Below, piece after piece: positions 7,909-15,911 of a stretch of 64,000 nt of DNA. The first letter of the stretch is position 1. Every line of letters starts with the position of its first letter. This DNA is from Tolypothrix sp. NIES-4075 (GTDB taxonomy: Bacteria > Cyanobacteriota > Cyanobacteriia > Cyanobacteriales > Nostocaceae). The notes below the pieces were generated by a model. It was not told the origin of the DNA, made no database searches, and was given only the letters and a program-made list of their open reading frames with translations. The stretch lies in NCBI RefSeq assembly GCF_002218085.1, contig NZ_BDUC01000006.1, positions 248,001 to 312,000 of the forward strand. Direction: 5' to 3'. Made by a program: the position numbers and the translations under genes.

Positions 7909-8660
7909 TGTGAAAGCGAAATGTGCAAAATTTCGCCTGTTGTAGTGAATCCAGCACGGGTGTAAATTCGTACTTCCTCTTGATGTGCCGCCATGAGAAA
8001 CGCCACCGTAACACCTGCGTCGAAAGCTTCTCGCACCAGTCGAGTTGTCAAGGCTCCTGCTATCCCCCGTCGGCGAAAAGCAACACGCACACCGATACCA
8101 GCGACTTCTGTTGTCTGATTTCCGGGCACGGTACACACTCCAGCTCCCGCAGGTTCGCCTGTTGATGCTACACGAGCAAGTACGGCGATTCCCCCTGCTC
8201 GCAGTCTATCGCGAAGACGTTGACCATCTTCAGAGCTTGGTGCAGACTCTCCGTAAGCCTCGTTTTGCACCGTAACTGTAGCAAGCATCTCAGCGTCGGA
8301 GACTGGCACAATTAATTCGATGTCTGGGGGAACGGGAAGCAGTTGCTCTAAACCAGGAGTGCAAGTCATAAGTGGTAAGCGTCCCTCAACGGTGAAACCA
8401 GCAGCTACTAATGCTTCCTCGACAGCAGGTGCGAGTGTTGCAACGTACTCCAAACGCGGCTTTCGTCCGCGACTTTCATAGGCAGCGATTAGTGCCTTGA
8501 TGTCGGTGAGTGACGGTGTGGCTGCGTCGTCGGGGATGGCATAGTTAAGAAAGGGATTGGCACTATGACGGTTGAAGGTAGCGAGGAAAGGTCCGATTTG
8601 CTTTGTGTCACGTTGCTGGCTTGCCGCGAAGCGCAAATATGACTGAATGCGAGAGTCCAT
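7905..8660 (-). CDS. GNAT-family N-acetyltransferase
   Basis: 251 residues with an acetyl-CoA binding signature in the C-terminal third: VAGIGVRVAFRRRGIAGALT (the R/Q-x-x-G-x-G/A loop) followed by TRLVREAFDAGVTVAFLM and RIYTRAGFTTTGE, the usual last strands of the fold. The N-terminal half (about 1-120) is less typical and may be a second, degenerate GNAT-like domain. It would transfer an acetyl group to a small molecule or protein amine; the acceptor is unknown. The gene is bracketed by two identical 24-bp hairpin repeats (7885-7908 and 8718-8741). It looks GC-richer than the flanking hyu genes, suggesting separate acquisition. Confidence 0.82.
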   Translation of the reverse strand: MDSRIQSYLRFAASQQRDTKQIGPFLATFNRHSANPFLNYAIPDDAATPSLTDIKALIAAYESRGRKPRLEYVATLAPAVEEALVAAGFTVEGRLPLMTCTPGLEQLLPVPPDIELIVPVSDAEMLATVTVQNEAYGESAPSSEDGQRLRDRLRAGGIAVLARVASTGEPAGAGVCTVPGNQTTEVAGIGVRVAFRRRGIAGALTTRLVREAFDAGVTVAFLMAAHQEEVRIYTRAGFTTTGEILHISLSQ

Positions 8661-8717
8661 GAATAGCCTTTTTATTGTAAAACCGTGTTGAGATTAGTGT
8701 AGCGAGAGTGAGTTTTT

Positions 8718-8741
8718 TTAAGCACTCTCCGTGCTTACTAC
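8718..8741. repeat. Intergenic hairpin repeat (copy 2)
   Basis: Same 24 bases as 7885-7908 in the same orientation. It lies between the end of hyuA and the start of the acetyltransferase gene, so it could also act as a transcript-end hairpin for hyuA. Confidence 0.65.
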
Positions 8742-8748
8742 GAATAAA

Positions 8749-10872
8749 TTAAAGACGTTCTAAAATTAAATGATTGCGTTCGGTTAATCTTGCTTTCCAT
8801 AATGGCTCAACTACAATTGTGCTAATTTTTTCAATAATAATTGCAGGTCCACTAATATTATCTTCCGGTTGTAAATCTTCTCGTCGATAAATGGGTGTAT
8901 CATGCCATTTTTCAGCGCTAAACATTCTGATTGTTTCAACAGATGCGGGGATTTCATCTAAAGGACGCTTACGAGTAATTAAGGGTTCTTCCGGAGTATC
9001 CATCTTCTGAATTACTTCTACTGAAACCGATTCAACAATTAAGCTTTTCTCTAATTGAATGAAACCATAGCGAGATTTATGTTCAATCTCAAACTCTTCT
9101 CGCATTACCGCTACATCCAAAGCAAAATTTACGCTCAAGGTAGAGTTAGTCCCCTCATACTTCAAATTAACCTTTCTAACTAACTCCTCTTCATAAACTC
9201 CGCGTACCTCTGCGCTTTCCTCTGCGTTACTTTGCGTTTCAAACTCTTCCCTCCCTTGAACTTCCAAACTCTCCATTAAGTCCTGTAATTGAGGAATTGA
9301 TGCTTGAGTTAAAGGCTGTTCTACTCCTGCTTCTCTAATCGCTCTCACATCAGCTAATCCCATTCCATAAGCAGAAAGAACTCCAGCATAAGGATGCAAA
9401 AATATCTTTTTCATCCCCAAAGTATCGGCAATTAAACAAGCAACTTGTGCCCCGGCACCGCCAAAACAACAAAGGACATATTCAGTGACATCATAACCTC
9501 TTTGGAGACTGATTTTTTTAATTGCGTTCGCCATATTTTCGACTGCGATCGCTATAAATCCAGCGGCTACTTGTTCCGGGGTACGAGCATTTTTTGTAAT
9601 AGCTTCAATTTCTTGAGTTAATTGTGTAAATTTATCAATAACAACATCTTTATCTAAAGGCAAATTACCATCTATTCCAAAAACAGAAGGAAAATATTGC
9701 GGGTGAATTTTGCCTAACATCACATTAGCATCTGTTACCGCCAAAGCTCCACCACGTCGGTAACAAGCAGGTCCAGGATTTGAACCAGCAGATTCAGGTC
9801 CCACACGAAAACTAGAACCATCAAAAAATAAAATTGAACCACCACCAGCCGCAATGGTATTAATTGCTAATACGGGAACTCGCATTCTCGCTCCAGCAAT
9901 TTCTGAATTCAGTTGTCGTTCATATTCTCCTTTATAATGAGCAACATCTGTACTTGTTCCACCCATGTCAAAGGTAATTATTGACTCGAATCCCGCTCTT
10001 TTGCTAGTTTGAACTGCGCCGACAATTCCCCCAGCCGGACCGCTTAAAATACTATCTTTGCCTTGAAATTCTTGTGCATCGGTTAACCCTCCATCCGATT
10101 TCATAAACATTAATCTGACTCCAGGTAACTGACTTGCTACTTGGTTGACATAGCGACGCAGAATCGGAGTTAAATAAGCATCTACAACTGTTGTATCTCC
10201 TCGGCTGACCAATTTCATTAAAGGGCTAACTTGATGCGATACGGATATTTGCGTAAATCCGATTTCTTGCGCGAGTTGGGCAACTTGTTGTTCGTGGTGG
10301 GGATAGCGATCGCTATGCATAAAAACAATTGCACAACTGCGAATTCCTGTATTATAAATCGTTTGTAAGTCGTTTTTTACTTGTTCTATATTTACAGGGG
10401 TTAATTCTTGACCGTGGGCATCATATCGTTCATCAACTTCAATTACCTGTTCGTAAAGCATCGTTGGTAAAATGATATGACGGGCAAAGATGTTAGGACG
10501 GTTTTGATAACCTATTCTTAAGGCATCTTTAAAGCCTTTGGTAATGAGAAGAACTAGGCGATCGCCTTTTCTTTCTAACAGTGCATTTGTGGCAACTGTT
10601 GTGCCCATTTTGACCACTTCTATCGTTTCTGTGGGAATAGGTTCGTTACCTGAAAGACCGATGATATCGCGAATTCCTTGAATTGCTGCATCTTGATATT
10701 GTTCGGGATTTTCTGAAAGTAATTTATAAACGATTACCCATTGTTGATTAGGTAGGGGAACGATGAGAAAGCGTTCGGGATGTGTTGATAGTCTATCTGC
10801 GATCGCTTGATTATTCGTAACAGCTACAATATCTGTGAATGTACCACCGCGATCGGCAAAAACTTTTAACAT
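8749..10872 (-). CDS. hyuA: Hydantoinase A / 5-oxoprolinase family subunit
   Basis: 707 residues, full length for HyuA. The N-terminus FADRGGTFTDIVAV is the hydantoinase/oxoprolinase N-domain phosphate-binding motif; FDMGGTSTDVA near the middle and CCFGGAGAQVACLIADTLGM further on are the actin/hexokinase-like ATPase signatures; the C-terminal SGPAIIIEKISTIVVEP is also typical. It supplies the ATP-dependent phosphorylation half-reaction in ring opening of 5-oxoproline or hydantoins, with HyuB (5511-7064) as partner. It is the first gene of a minus-strand run hyuA, acetyltransferase, antitoxin, toxin, hyuB. Confidence 0.9.
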   Translation of the reverse strand: MLKVFADRGGTFTDIVAVTNNQAIADRLSTHPERFLIVPLPNQQWVIVYKLLSENPEQYQDAAIQGIRDIIGLSGNEPIPTETIEVVKMGTTVATNALLERKGDRLVLLITKGFKDALRIGYQNRPNIFARHIILPTMLYEQVIEVDERYDAHGQELTPVNIEQVKNDLQTIYNTGIRSCAIVFMHSDRYPHHEQQVAQLAQEIGFTQISVSHQVSPLMKLVSRGDTTVVDAYLTPILRRYVNQVASQLPGVRLMFMKSDGGLTDAQEFQGKDSILSGPAGGIVGAVQTSKRAGFESIITFDMGGTSTDVAHYKGEYERQLNSEIAGARMRVPVLAINTIAAGGGSILFFDGSSFRVGPESAGSNPGPACYRRGGALAVTDANVMLGKIHPQYFPSVFGIDGNLPLDKDVVIDKFTQLTQEIEAITKNARTPEQVAAGFIAIAVENMANAIKKISLQRGYDVTEYVLCCFGGAGAQVACLIADTLGMKKIFLHPYAGVLSAYGMGLADVRAIREAGVEQPLTQASIPQLQDLMESLEVQGREEFETQSNAEESAEVRGVYEEELVRKVNLKYEGTNSTLSVNFALDVAVMREEFEIEHKSRYGFIQLEKSLIVESVSVEVIQKMDTPEEPLITRKRPLDEIPASVETIRMFSAEKWHDTPIYRREDLQPEDNISGPAIIIEKISTIVVEPLWKARLTERNHLILERL

Positions 10873-11119
10873 TACTCTATTTTTTAATGGTCTATAAGTA
10901 GAGTAGCAGTGGGATTGACCCTGTTTCTACTTCGGGTGTGAATGGAAAGGCATTTATTTTCATTTCAGTAGATAATACAGAGACAAAAAGTATCTCTTAA
11001 TAGTCCAACAGAATCAAATGCGTTTAATTTCGGAATAATATTAGCAGTAATGACTTGATTATTTCTTCGTCCTAAGTGCGAAACCCAACAGACGCTACTG
11101 TGGCTATGACTGGTTAGCT

Positions 11120-11569
11120 TCAAATGCTACTCAATTCCTGGGGGCGCACAATTGTAATGCTTGAGGTAACTGCAAAATCGCTAGGATTGAAGGTTAAAAG
11201 ATGTGTAATTCCATGTACAAGCATGACTGCAACAATACGAACATCATGAGTACGCTTACCCATCACTTTGCTAGTTGTAACCAAATCTAGCCAATTTGGA
11301 AAAACCTCTGAAGATTCCTCTAACAATGGAAAGCGATTGAGAAGCTGGTCTATTATGTTTCGTGTTTGTTCTACAGTCCACCCCAAGCCATTGACGACCA
11401 CTGGGCGTGTGGCAACGACCCAAAGCTCAATGAGTACTTGTGCTGTAAGAAAACATTCGTCTCCTTGTGCGAGTAAACAAGATATTGCATCTGTTGCAAG
11501 GCGATGCTGTACATCGCAAGGGTTACAGAAACGCAAAACAACATTTGTATCAAGCAAATATCTCGTCAT
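11120..11569 (-). CDS. VapC-like PIN-domain toxin
   Basis: 149 residues beginning TRYLLDTNVVLRF, with the first catalytic Asp in LLDTN, a conserved Glu in AQVLIELW, a second acidic site in KRTHDVRIVAVM and the final THLLTFNPSDF. This is the four-acidic-residue PIN RNase pattern; VapC toxins cut tRNA or rRNA. The start overlaps the stop of the upstream small gene by four bases (11566-11569), the usual antitoxin-toxin coupling. All motif residues are present, so it is probably active. Confidence 0.85.
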   Translation of the reverse strand: MTRYLLDTNVVLRFCNPCDVQHRLATDAISCLLAQGDECFLTAQVLIELWVVATRPVVVNGLGWTVEQTRNIIDQLLNRFPLLEESSEVFPNWLDLVTTSKVMGKRTHDVRIVAVMLVHGITHLLTFNPSDFAVTSSITIVRPQELSSI

Positions 11570-11808
11570 TTCTCGTAAATACTATCGCGGCTAAAGGCTG
11601 CATCGGATAGACTCTGACTGTTTGCAGGAAGTTGCGAAACCCACTCGCGGAAATTTCTAGACCGTTCTGCTGGTGTCGCTACGCGCCAAAATGGATGGGA
11701 CGATTCGTGTCTAGACTGGAACTCAAGGTTGGCAATGAAATCAGCAATTTTCTTGAGTTGTTCCTCGTTTAGCTTGTCTATTTCTTGTTTAAGCTTTTCT
11801 CGCAGCAT
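11566..11808 (-). CDS. Antitoxin of the VapC-like toxin
   Basis: 80 residues starting MLREKLKQEIDKLNEEQLKK, a highly charged helical N-terminus, followed by a segment around FWRVATPAERSRNFREWVSQ that probably wraps the toxin. It overlaps the PIN toxin gene by four bases. I recognise this as the kind of short protein found upstream of cyanobacterial PIN toxins, but not as a named family such as AbrB or RHH. Confidence 0.65.
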   Translation of the reverse strand: MLREKLKQEIDKLNEEQLKKIADFIANLEFQSRHESSHPFWRVATPAERSRNFREWVSQLPANSQSLSDAAFSRDSIYEK

Positions 11809-11955
11809 AATTAATAGTTGTCCTAATGCAGGTTTTTTCTATCGTAACTGATGCGATCGCCTGACTTCCCCATAATATAATGCAGCAAGATATGGAAGTT
11901 AGTAAAAAATGATACTTATAATGAAATTATACGTATTCTTCGGAGTGTTTGAGAA

Positions 11956-11984
11956 GCCTACACCTACAAGGGAGAGAGGTGTAG
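11956..11984. repeat. Hairpin CCTACACCT / AGGTGTAGG
   Basis: Nine-base perfect inverted repeat with a loop of about 11 nt in the spacer between two divergent toxin-antitoxin operons. It could be a regulatory palindrome or a dispersed repeat. Confidence 0.4.
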
Positions 11985-12104
11985 GAGTGTCACATTTAGG
12001 TAAACGGATTTATCGGGAGCGATGATTTTTTCGGCTTTACCCTCACCATCATTCCCGTCGGCTTTTTCACTATAATAAGCACAACGCAATTACACACGGG
12101 AAAA

Positions 12105-12335
12105 ATGGAAAAACTTAATCGCATCACGGTTAATCCTAACGTTTGCTTGGGGCAACCGACGATTCGGGGGATGCGAATCACCGTCAGCGTCATCCTCAAA
12201 ATGCTAGCGAGTGATAAGTCCGTGGCAGAAATATTAGAAGCCTATCCAGAACTAGAAGCCGAAGATGTCCAGCAAGCGATAAAATACGCAGCGTGGGTTG
12301 TTTCCGATCAAATTCAGATAGTCCCAAGCGCTTGA
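12105..12335 (+). CDS. DUF433 antitoxin (second copy)
   Basis: 76 residues: RITVNPNVCLGQPTIRGMRI, then VSVILKMLASDKSVAEILEA and YPELEAEDVQQAIKYAAW, the complete DUF433 pattern. The toxin partner starts nine bases downstream. A TATAAT at 12071-12076, about 30 bases before the ATG, is a plausible -10 element. It is clearly related to, but not the same as, the antitoxin at 7547-7780, so the window holds two distinct DUF433/DUF5615 modules. Confidence 0.82.
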   Translation: MEKLNRITVNPNVCLGQPTIRGMRITVSVILKMLASDKSVAEILEAYPELEAEDVQQAIKYAAWVVSDQIQIVPSA

Positions 12336-12344
12336 GGTATACTT

Positions 12345-12719
12345 GTGACTGATATCAAGCTGCTAGCAGACATGAACATTTCACCTCAGACTGTAACCGC
12401 GTTGCAGCAGCAAGGATTAGATATCATTCGAGTTTCTGAGGTAATGGATGGAACTGCATCCGATTTAGAAATCTTAGAATTTGCTCGTCAAGAAAACAGA
12501 GTTATTGTAACTCAAGATTTAGACTTTTCTATGCTGCTAGCGCTGGGAGGCTACAATAAACCAAGCTTGATTACTTTGAGGCTGTCATTAACCGACCCAA
12601 ATATCGTAACTCAAAAGCTTATTGACACAATTCCTCAAGTAGAACAGATACTTACCGAAGGTGGTGCTGTCACTATAGAAGATGCTAGTGTGCGTACCCG
12701 TAGATTGCCGATGAGATGA
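12345..12719 (+). CDS. DUF5615 PIN-like toxin (second copy)
   Basis: 124 residues from a GTG start: TDIKLLADMNISPQTVTALQ contains the first acidic residue, then DLEILEFARQENRVIVTQDL and DFSMLLALGG contain the second cluster (VTQDLDF). These are the conserved positions of DUF5615 predicted RNases. It follows its DUF433 antitoxin on the same strand with a nine-base gap. No disruption seen, so probably functional. Confidence 0.8.
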   Translation: MTDIKLLADMNISPQTVTALQQQGLDIIRVSEVMDGTASDLEILEFARQENRVIVTQDLDFSMLLALGGYNKPSLITLRLSLTDPNIVTQKLIDTIPQVEQILTEGGAVTIEDASVRTRRLPMR

Positions 12720-12751
12720 TAAACTTCCAAAAACTTACCTTGATAACGTCT

Positions 12752-12790
12752 CAACTAAATGTTTTGCAAGCTGGAAGTTTTGGCACAGTG
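12752..12790 (+). pseudogene. Tiny LuxR C-terminal scrap
   Basis: The bases read ATGTTTTGCAAGCTGGAAGT and continue TTTGGCAC, closely matching the 3' end of the LuxR gene at 199-233 (ATGTTTCGCAAGCTGGAAGT and TTCAGCAC). The encoded peptide MFCKLEVLAQ mirrors MFRKLEVSAR. It is too short to be a gene and is best read as a third relic of the LuxR family. Confidence 0.4.
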
Positions 12791-12823
12791 ACGCTAAATA
12801 GTGGCAAACATCCAATAGACATG

Positions 12824-13048
12824 TCAATCTTGTGTAGTATTGTCATTCTTTAACTTTAAGAGTGCATCTTGGATAGCTTGTCTGACGAATTCAGGATAAT
12901 TTTCTAAGGCTTTTAGTTCATCCATCATTGATTGAGGAATTCTAACGGTTAGCTTTGCAATTAACGGTTCATCTCTGTTCGTTTTAAAACCATATTTCTT
13001 TATTTCTGGGTTCCCGTGAGGGTTAGGCATTTTAAGTTTTGTTAACAT
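12824..13048 (-). CDS. Ribbon-helix-helix protein, tandem copy 3
   Basis: 74 residues. A conserved N-terminal stretch (NPHGNPEIKKYGFKTNRDEP) leads into a predicted beta strand LTVRIPQSMM and two helices (MDELKALENY and PEFVRQAIQDALLKLK), the layout of RHH DNA-binding proteins, which act as dimers. It is one of three adjacent paralogues on the minus strand; from residue LTVRIPQS onward it is almost identical to the copy at 13088-13294. A second ATG (MPNPHG) six codons in matches the start of the 13339 copy and is probably the true start. No partner toxin is adjacent, so a regulator role is as likely as an antitoxin role. Confidence 0.62.
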   Translation of the reverse strand: MLTKLKMPNPHGNPEIKKYGFKTNRDEPLIAKLTVRIPQSMMDELKALENYPEFVRQAIQDALLKLKNDNTTQD

Positions 13049-13087
13049 TCATATATCGCTTTTCACTTTGTAAAATGCTTTGTCTTT

Positions 13088-13294
13088 TTACTCCTGTGTA
13101 GTATTGTCATTTTTTAACTTTAAGAGTGCATCTTGGATAGCTTGTCTGACGAATTCAGGATAATTTTCTAAGGCTTTTAGTTGATCCATGATAGATTGAG
13201 GGATTCTCACGGTTAGCTTTGCGGTTAACGGTTCCCGTCTAGTAGTAGTTAATTTATGTTTTATGAAATCTGGATTCCCACCAGGTCTAGACAT
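13088..13294 (-). CDS. Ribbon-helix-helix protein, tandem copy 2
   Basis: 68 residues starting MSRPGGNPDFIKHKL, then TTTRREPLTAKLTVRIPQSI and PEFVRQAIQDALLKLK. The C-terminal half differs from the neighbouring copy at 12824-13048 at only a few residues, and the DNA is nearly the same across that part, indicating a recent duplication. The N-terminal GNP...REPLT motif is shared by all three copies. Confidence 0.62.
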   Translation of the reverse strand: MSRPGGNPDFIKHKLTTTRREPLTAKLTVRIPQSIMDQLKALENYPEFVRQAIQDALLKLKNDNTTQE

Positions 13295-13338
13295 TATTAA
13301 AATTTATTACACGCATCATTTTTTACTTTATATACTCA

Positions 13339-13545
13339 CTAACCTTCTGTAGTGTCATCTGAATTTTTTTCCTCATCTAATGCTTTCCGAATAGCCTGTC
13401 TACAAAATTCCGGTGGATTTTCCTTTTTCTCTAGTTCTTCTTTCATTGACTTAGTAATGCGAAGGTTGATTTTTTCAGTTAATGGTTCTTCTCTATTAGT
13501 AGTGAATGGTTTTAGATTCTCAGGATTACCCCTAGGGTTAGGCAT
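13339..13545 (-). CDS. Ribbon-helix-helix protein, tandem copy 1
   Basis: 68 residues starting MPNPRGNPENLKPFTTNREE, then PLTEKINLRITKSMKEELEK and PPEFCRQAIRKALDEE. Same architecture as the next two genes but clearly more diverged, so this copy is older. It is first in the row, and the three genes are spaced 39-44 bases apart, so they may be co-transcribed. Confidence 0.62.
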   Translation of the reverse strand: MPNPRGNPENLKPFTTNREEPLTEKINLRITKSMKEELEKKENPPEFCRQAIRKALDEEKNSDDTTEG

Positions 13546-13661
13546 CTATGTATAAATGTAAATATAACTTGAACTATGTGGAAGCGAGTGAATAAAGTAT
13601 TATCGGTGGCTATCTCCCTGGACAGTTGGTAGCCACCAAATCCATTAATCAATATCAACCA

Positions 13662-14051
13662 ATGGACAATTCCATGTTTACACGTTTTGAACTGGAAATC
13701 AAAACGCTGAAACAGTTAAAAGATTTAGCTAGTCGTTACGGCATTAAGGCAATAGGCAATCCAGCTTACAAAACCTCTTGGATTACGTCCTTAATGGCTT
13801 TTCCAGTGCTAGCGATTCAACAAGTCAAGGAAGGGAGAGGATTAAAAAGTCCCACCTTTGTAAGCTTTCAAGCGTTGGGTACTGCACTCGATGAAATGGA
13901 AACTCCCACTCTTGAGCAAGCTGCACTGATTAAAATGACGATGGAAGGTAGACGGATGTCATATAGCGATCGCTATGACCAAGAGAGATTATTAAACCTA
14001 CACAAAGCAAAGCTGCATATAGAGCAAGCTATTAACCTGATAAATCACTAA
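13662..14051 (+). CDS. Conserved hypothetical protein
   Basis: 129 residues from the ATG at 13662 (MDNSMFTRFELEIKTLKQLK); a TTG at 13626 in the same frame would add 12 residues but is less likely. The segment KTLKQLKDLASRYGIKAIGN followed by TSWITSLM resembles the Rho-N/SAP-like helix-extended-loop-helix in which a short helix pair precedes K-x-x-W/L. The rest is helical, with no membrane segment or signal peptide. I do not recognise the family. It ends just before a strong bidirectional terminator. Confidence 0.6.
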   Translation: MDNSMFTRFELEIKTLKQLKDLASRYGIKAIGNPAYKTSWITSLMAFPVLAIQQVKEGRGLKSPTFVSFQALGTALDEMETPTLEQAALIKMTMEGRRMSYSDRYDQERLLNLHKAKLHIEQAINLINH

Positions 14052-14067
14052 CATCCCTAAATAAAAT

Positions 14068-14092
14068 CCCCCTTTCCAAAACGGAAAGGGGG
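14068..14092. terminator. Bidirectional terminator
   Basis: CCCCCTTTCC at 14068-14077 pairs perfectly with GGAAAGGGGG at 14083-14092 around AAAAC. It lies between two convergent genes (ending at 14051 and 14105). Confidence 0.65.
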
Positions 14093-14104
14093 TAGAAGGT
14101 GAGA

Positions 14105-15841
14105 TTATGCCGGATAAATCCGCAGACGCCGATTTGGTTCATCCCCAAAACTGTGCGACTTCAAGCGGTAGTGTTCTACCAACTCGTGTTGCATTTTACG
14201 CACTTGGGCAGAACGTGGCAGTAATTCTACTGGTTGCCCTTTCGGAATGACAATTTGCTCTACGGCAAGTCTAGCTTCCTCTAAGGCATCCATTTCATCA
14301 TCGCTGCCACTGTGGAGAAACAATTGCAACTCCCGGTCATCAGCTAGTTCCGGATCGTCCATGTTCAGCAAGCGTCGCAAACCACGGGTAATCTGGGGAA
14401 TCGTGCTTGACTTAATCATGTGAATCGGTACATGACGAGCTTTCGCCATTTGCCTGAGTTTGGCGTGATTTTTGACATGCGATCGCAGTGCCAAAATTGC
14501 ATCAGCACTATCAATATCTTTTGTCAATACAACCGGCAAAGTTAACACACTTATTACCTGTTCCAATTGATGGCGACTAACACCATAGGGGAAAATGTGC
14601 AATGGCAAATCTTCACCATTTGGTCCAGGATGTCTGGGAGCGGCGAAATCAATACTCTCAGAGTAATTGAAAGATTCATCCAATAAGCGGTCAAATTCAC
14701 TTTGCCCACTCACCCGCTCTCGCTCAGGAGATAATAGCGGTAGTGCTACCATTTGTCCGGATGAACGCCAGCCGTTAGAGGGTCGCGCTGATGCGAAAGA
14801 TTCCTCACCAACAGCTTGCTGTGGGGCACGACCATTTACTACAGATAACTGTCGAGCGATCGCCACCTTGCCGGTATCATCAACGGTTCTCGTCTGCGGA
14901 CTCGGTTGACGTCCCCGCAAAAGAGTATCAACTGTATCCGCAACGCTTTCGTGTACTACCCAGCGTTGCCGTTCTTGCATTTCCACAGCAATCTCAAAAG
15001 TGGGAGGTGCTTTGCGTTCCAAAACAGTCTTTTGACTGCCCCGTCTTCTGGCTTCATCATCCCCCAAAGTCACAGCCTGGATACCCCCAACTAAATCACA
15101 TAAAGTCGGATTTTTAATTAGGTTTTCTATTTGGTTGCCGTGTGCCGTACCTACTAACTGTACACCGCGTTCAGCAATAGTGCGTGCCGCCAGAGCTTCG
15201 AGTTCTGTACCAATTTCATCAATAACTATGACTTCTGGCATATGGTTTTCCACTGCCTCAATCATCACCTGATGCTGATTTTCAGGATGAGCTACTTGCA
15301 TCCGTCTGGCACGACCAATAGCAGGGTGGGCAACATCACCGTCTCCAGCAATTTCGTTGGAGGTATCGATGATTACCACTCGCTTATTTAACTCATCCGC
15401 CAAAACACGAGCTATTTCCCGTAAAGCGGTAGTTTTACCCACGCCCGGACGCCCCAGCATGAGAATCGATTTACCAGTTTCTACCAAATCGCGGATCATG
15501 CCTATCGTTCCGAATACCGCTCGACCGACGCGACAAGTCAAGCCGATAATTTTGCCGGTGCGGTTGCGGATGGCGCTAATGCGATGCAGAGTTTGCTCAA
15601 TTCCTGCCCGATTATCTCCGCCAAAAATTCCCACTCTTGAGATGCAATCATCTATCTGTTCTTGAGTTACGGGTGTTTCGCTCAGATACTCGGCGCTATG
15701 CGGAAAACGAGCTTCTGGGCGACGACCCAAATCCAAGACTACTTCAACTAAACTATCTCGTCGGGGATGACTCTCTAGTATTTGACGCAGGTCTTGGGGC
15801 ACAATGTCTAATAACTTTTGGAGATCGTCTGTAATCGTCAT
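14105..15841 (-). CDS. R3H-domain AAA-type ATPase (Ycf45-like)
   Basis: 578 residues from the ATG at 15839-15841 (MTITDDLQKLLDIVPQDLRQ), the expected start of this family; an upstream in-frame start would overlap the next gene and is disfavoured. The N-terminal half is an AAA ATPase related to sporulation protein SpoIIIAA: Walker A LGRPGVGKTTALREIARVLA, Walker B-like VIVIDEIGTELEALAARTIA, then VQLVGTAHGN. The C-terminal end (PVELLPRSAQVRKMQHELVE and HYRLKSHSFG) is an R3H domain that binds single-stranded nucleic acid. The family is universal in cyanobacteria and some plastids (ycf45); function is not settled, possibly RNA or ssDNA handling. LdpA lies directly upstream on the same strand. Confidence 0.85.
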   Translation of the reverse strand: MTITDDLQKLLDIVPQDLRQILESHPRRDSLVEVVLDLGRRPEARFPHSAEYLSETPVTQEQIDDCISRVGIFGGDNRAGIEQTLHRISAIRNRTGKIIGLTCRVGRAVFGTIGMIRDLVETGKSILMLGRPGVGKTTALREIARVLADELNKRVVIIDTSNEIAGDGDVAHPAIGRARRMQVAHPENQHQVMIEAVENHMPEVIVIDEIGTELEALAARTIAERGVQLVGTAHGNQIENLIKNPTLCDLVGGIQAVTLGDDEARRRGSQKTVLERKAPPTFEIAVEMQERQRWVVHESVADTVDTLLRGRQPSPQTRTVDDTGKVAIARQLSVVNGRAPQQAVGEESFASARPSNGWRSSGQMVALPLLSPERERVSGQSEFDRLLDESFNYSESIDFAAPRHPGPNGEDLPLHIFPYGVSRHQLEQVISVLTLPVVLTKDIDSADAILALRSHVKNHAKLRQMAKARHVPIHMIKSSTIPQITRGLRRLLNMDDPELADDRELQLFLHSGSDDEMDALEEARLAVEQIVIPKGQPVELLPRSAQVRKMQHELVEHYRLKSHSFGDEPNRRLRIYPA

Positions 15842-15911
15842 GCTTTCTATGGTGACGTTTTTAGAGATAGATAGGACACTTTTTTTGATTTGTGTCCGCA
15901 ACGCGCTTTTG

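Noticed and set aside
10873..11119. Open minus-strand stretch upstream of hyuA (reading NNQVITANIIPKLNAF)
   Set aside because: About 55 codons without a start and with no recognisable motif; might be a gene scrap but the evidence is too thin.
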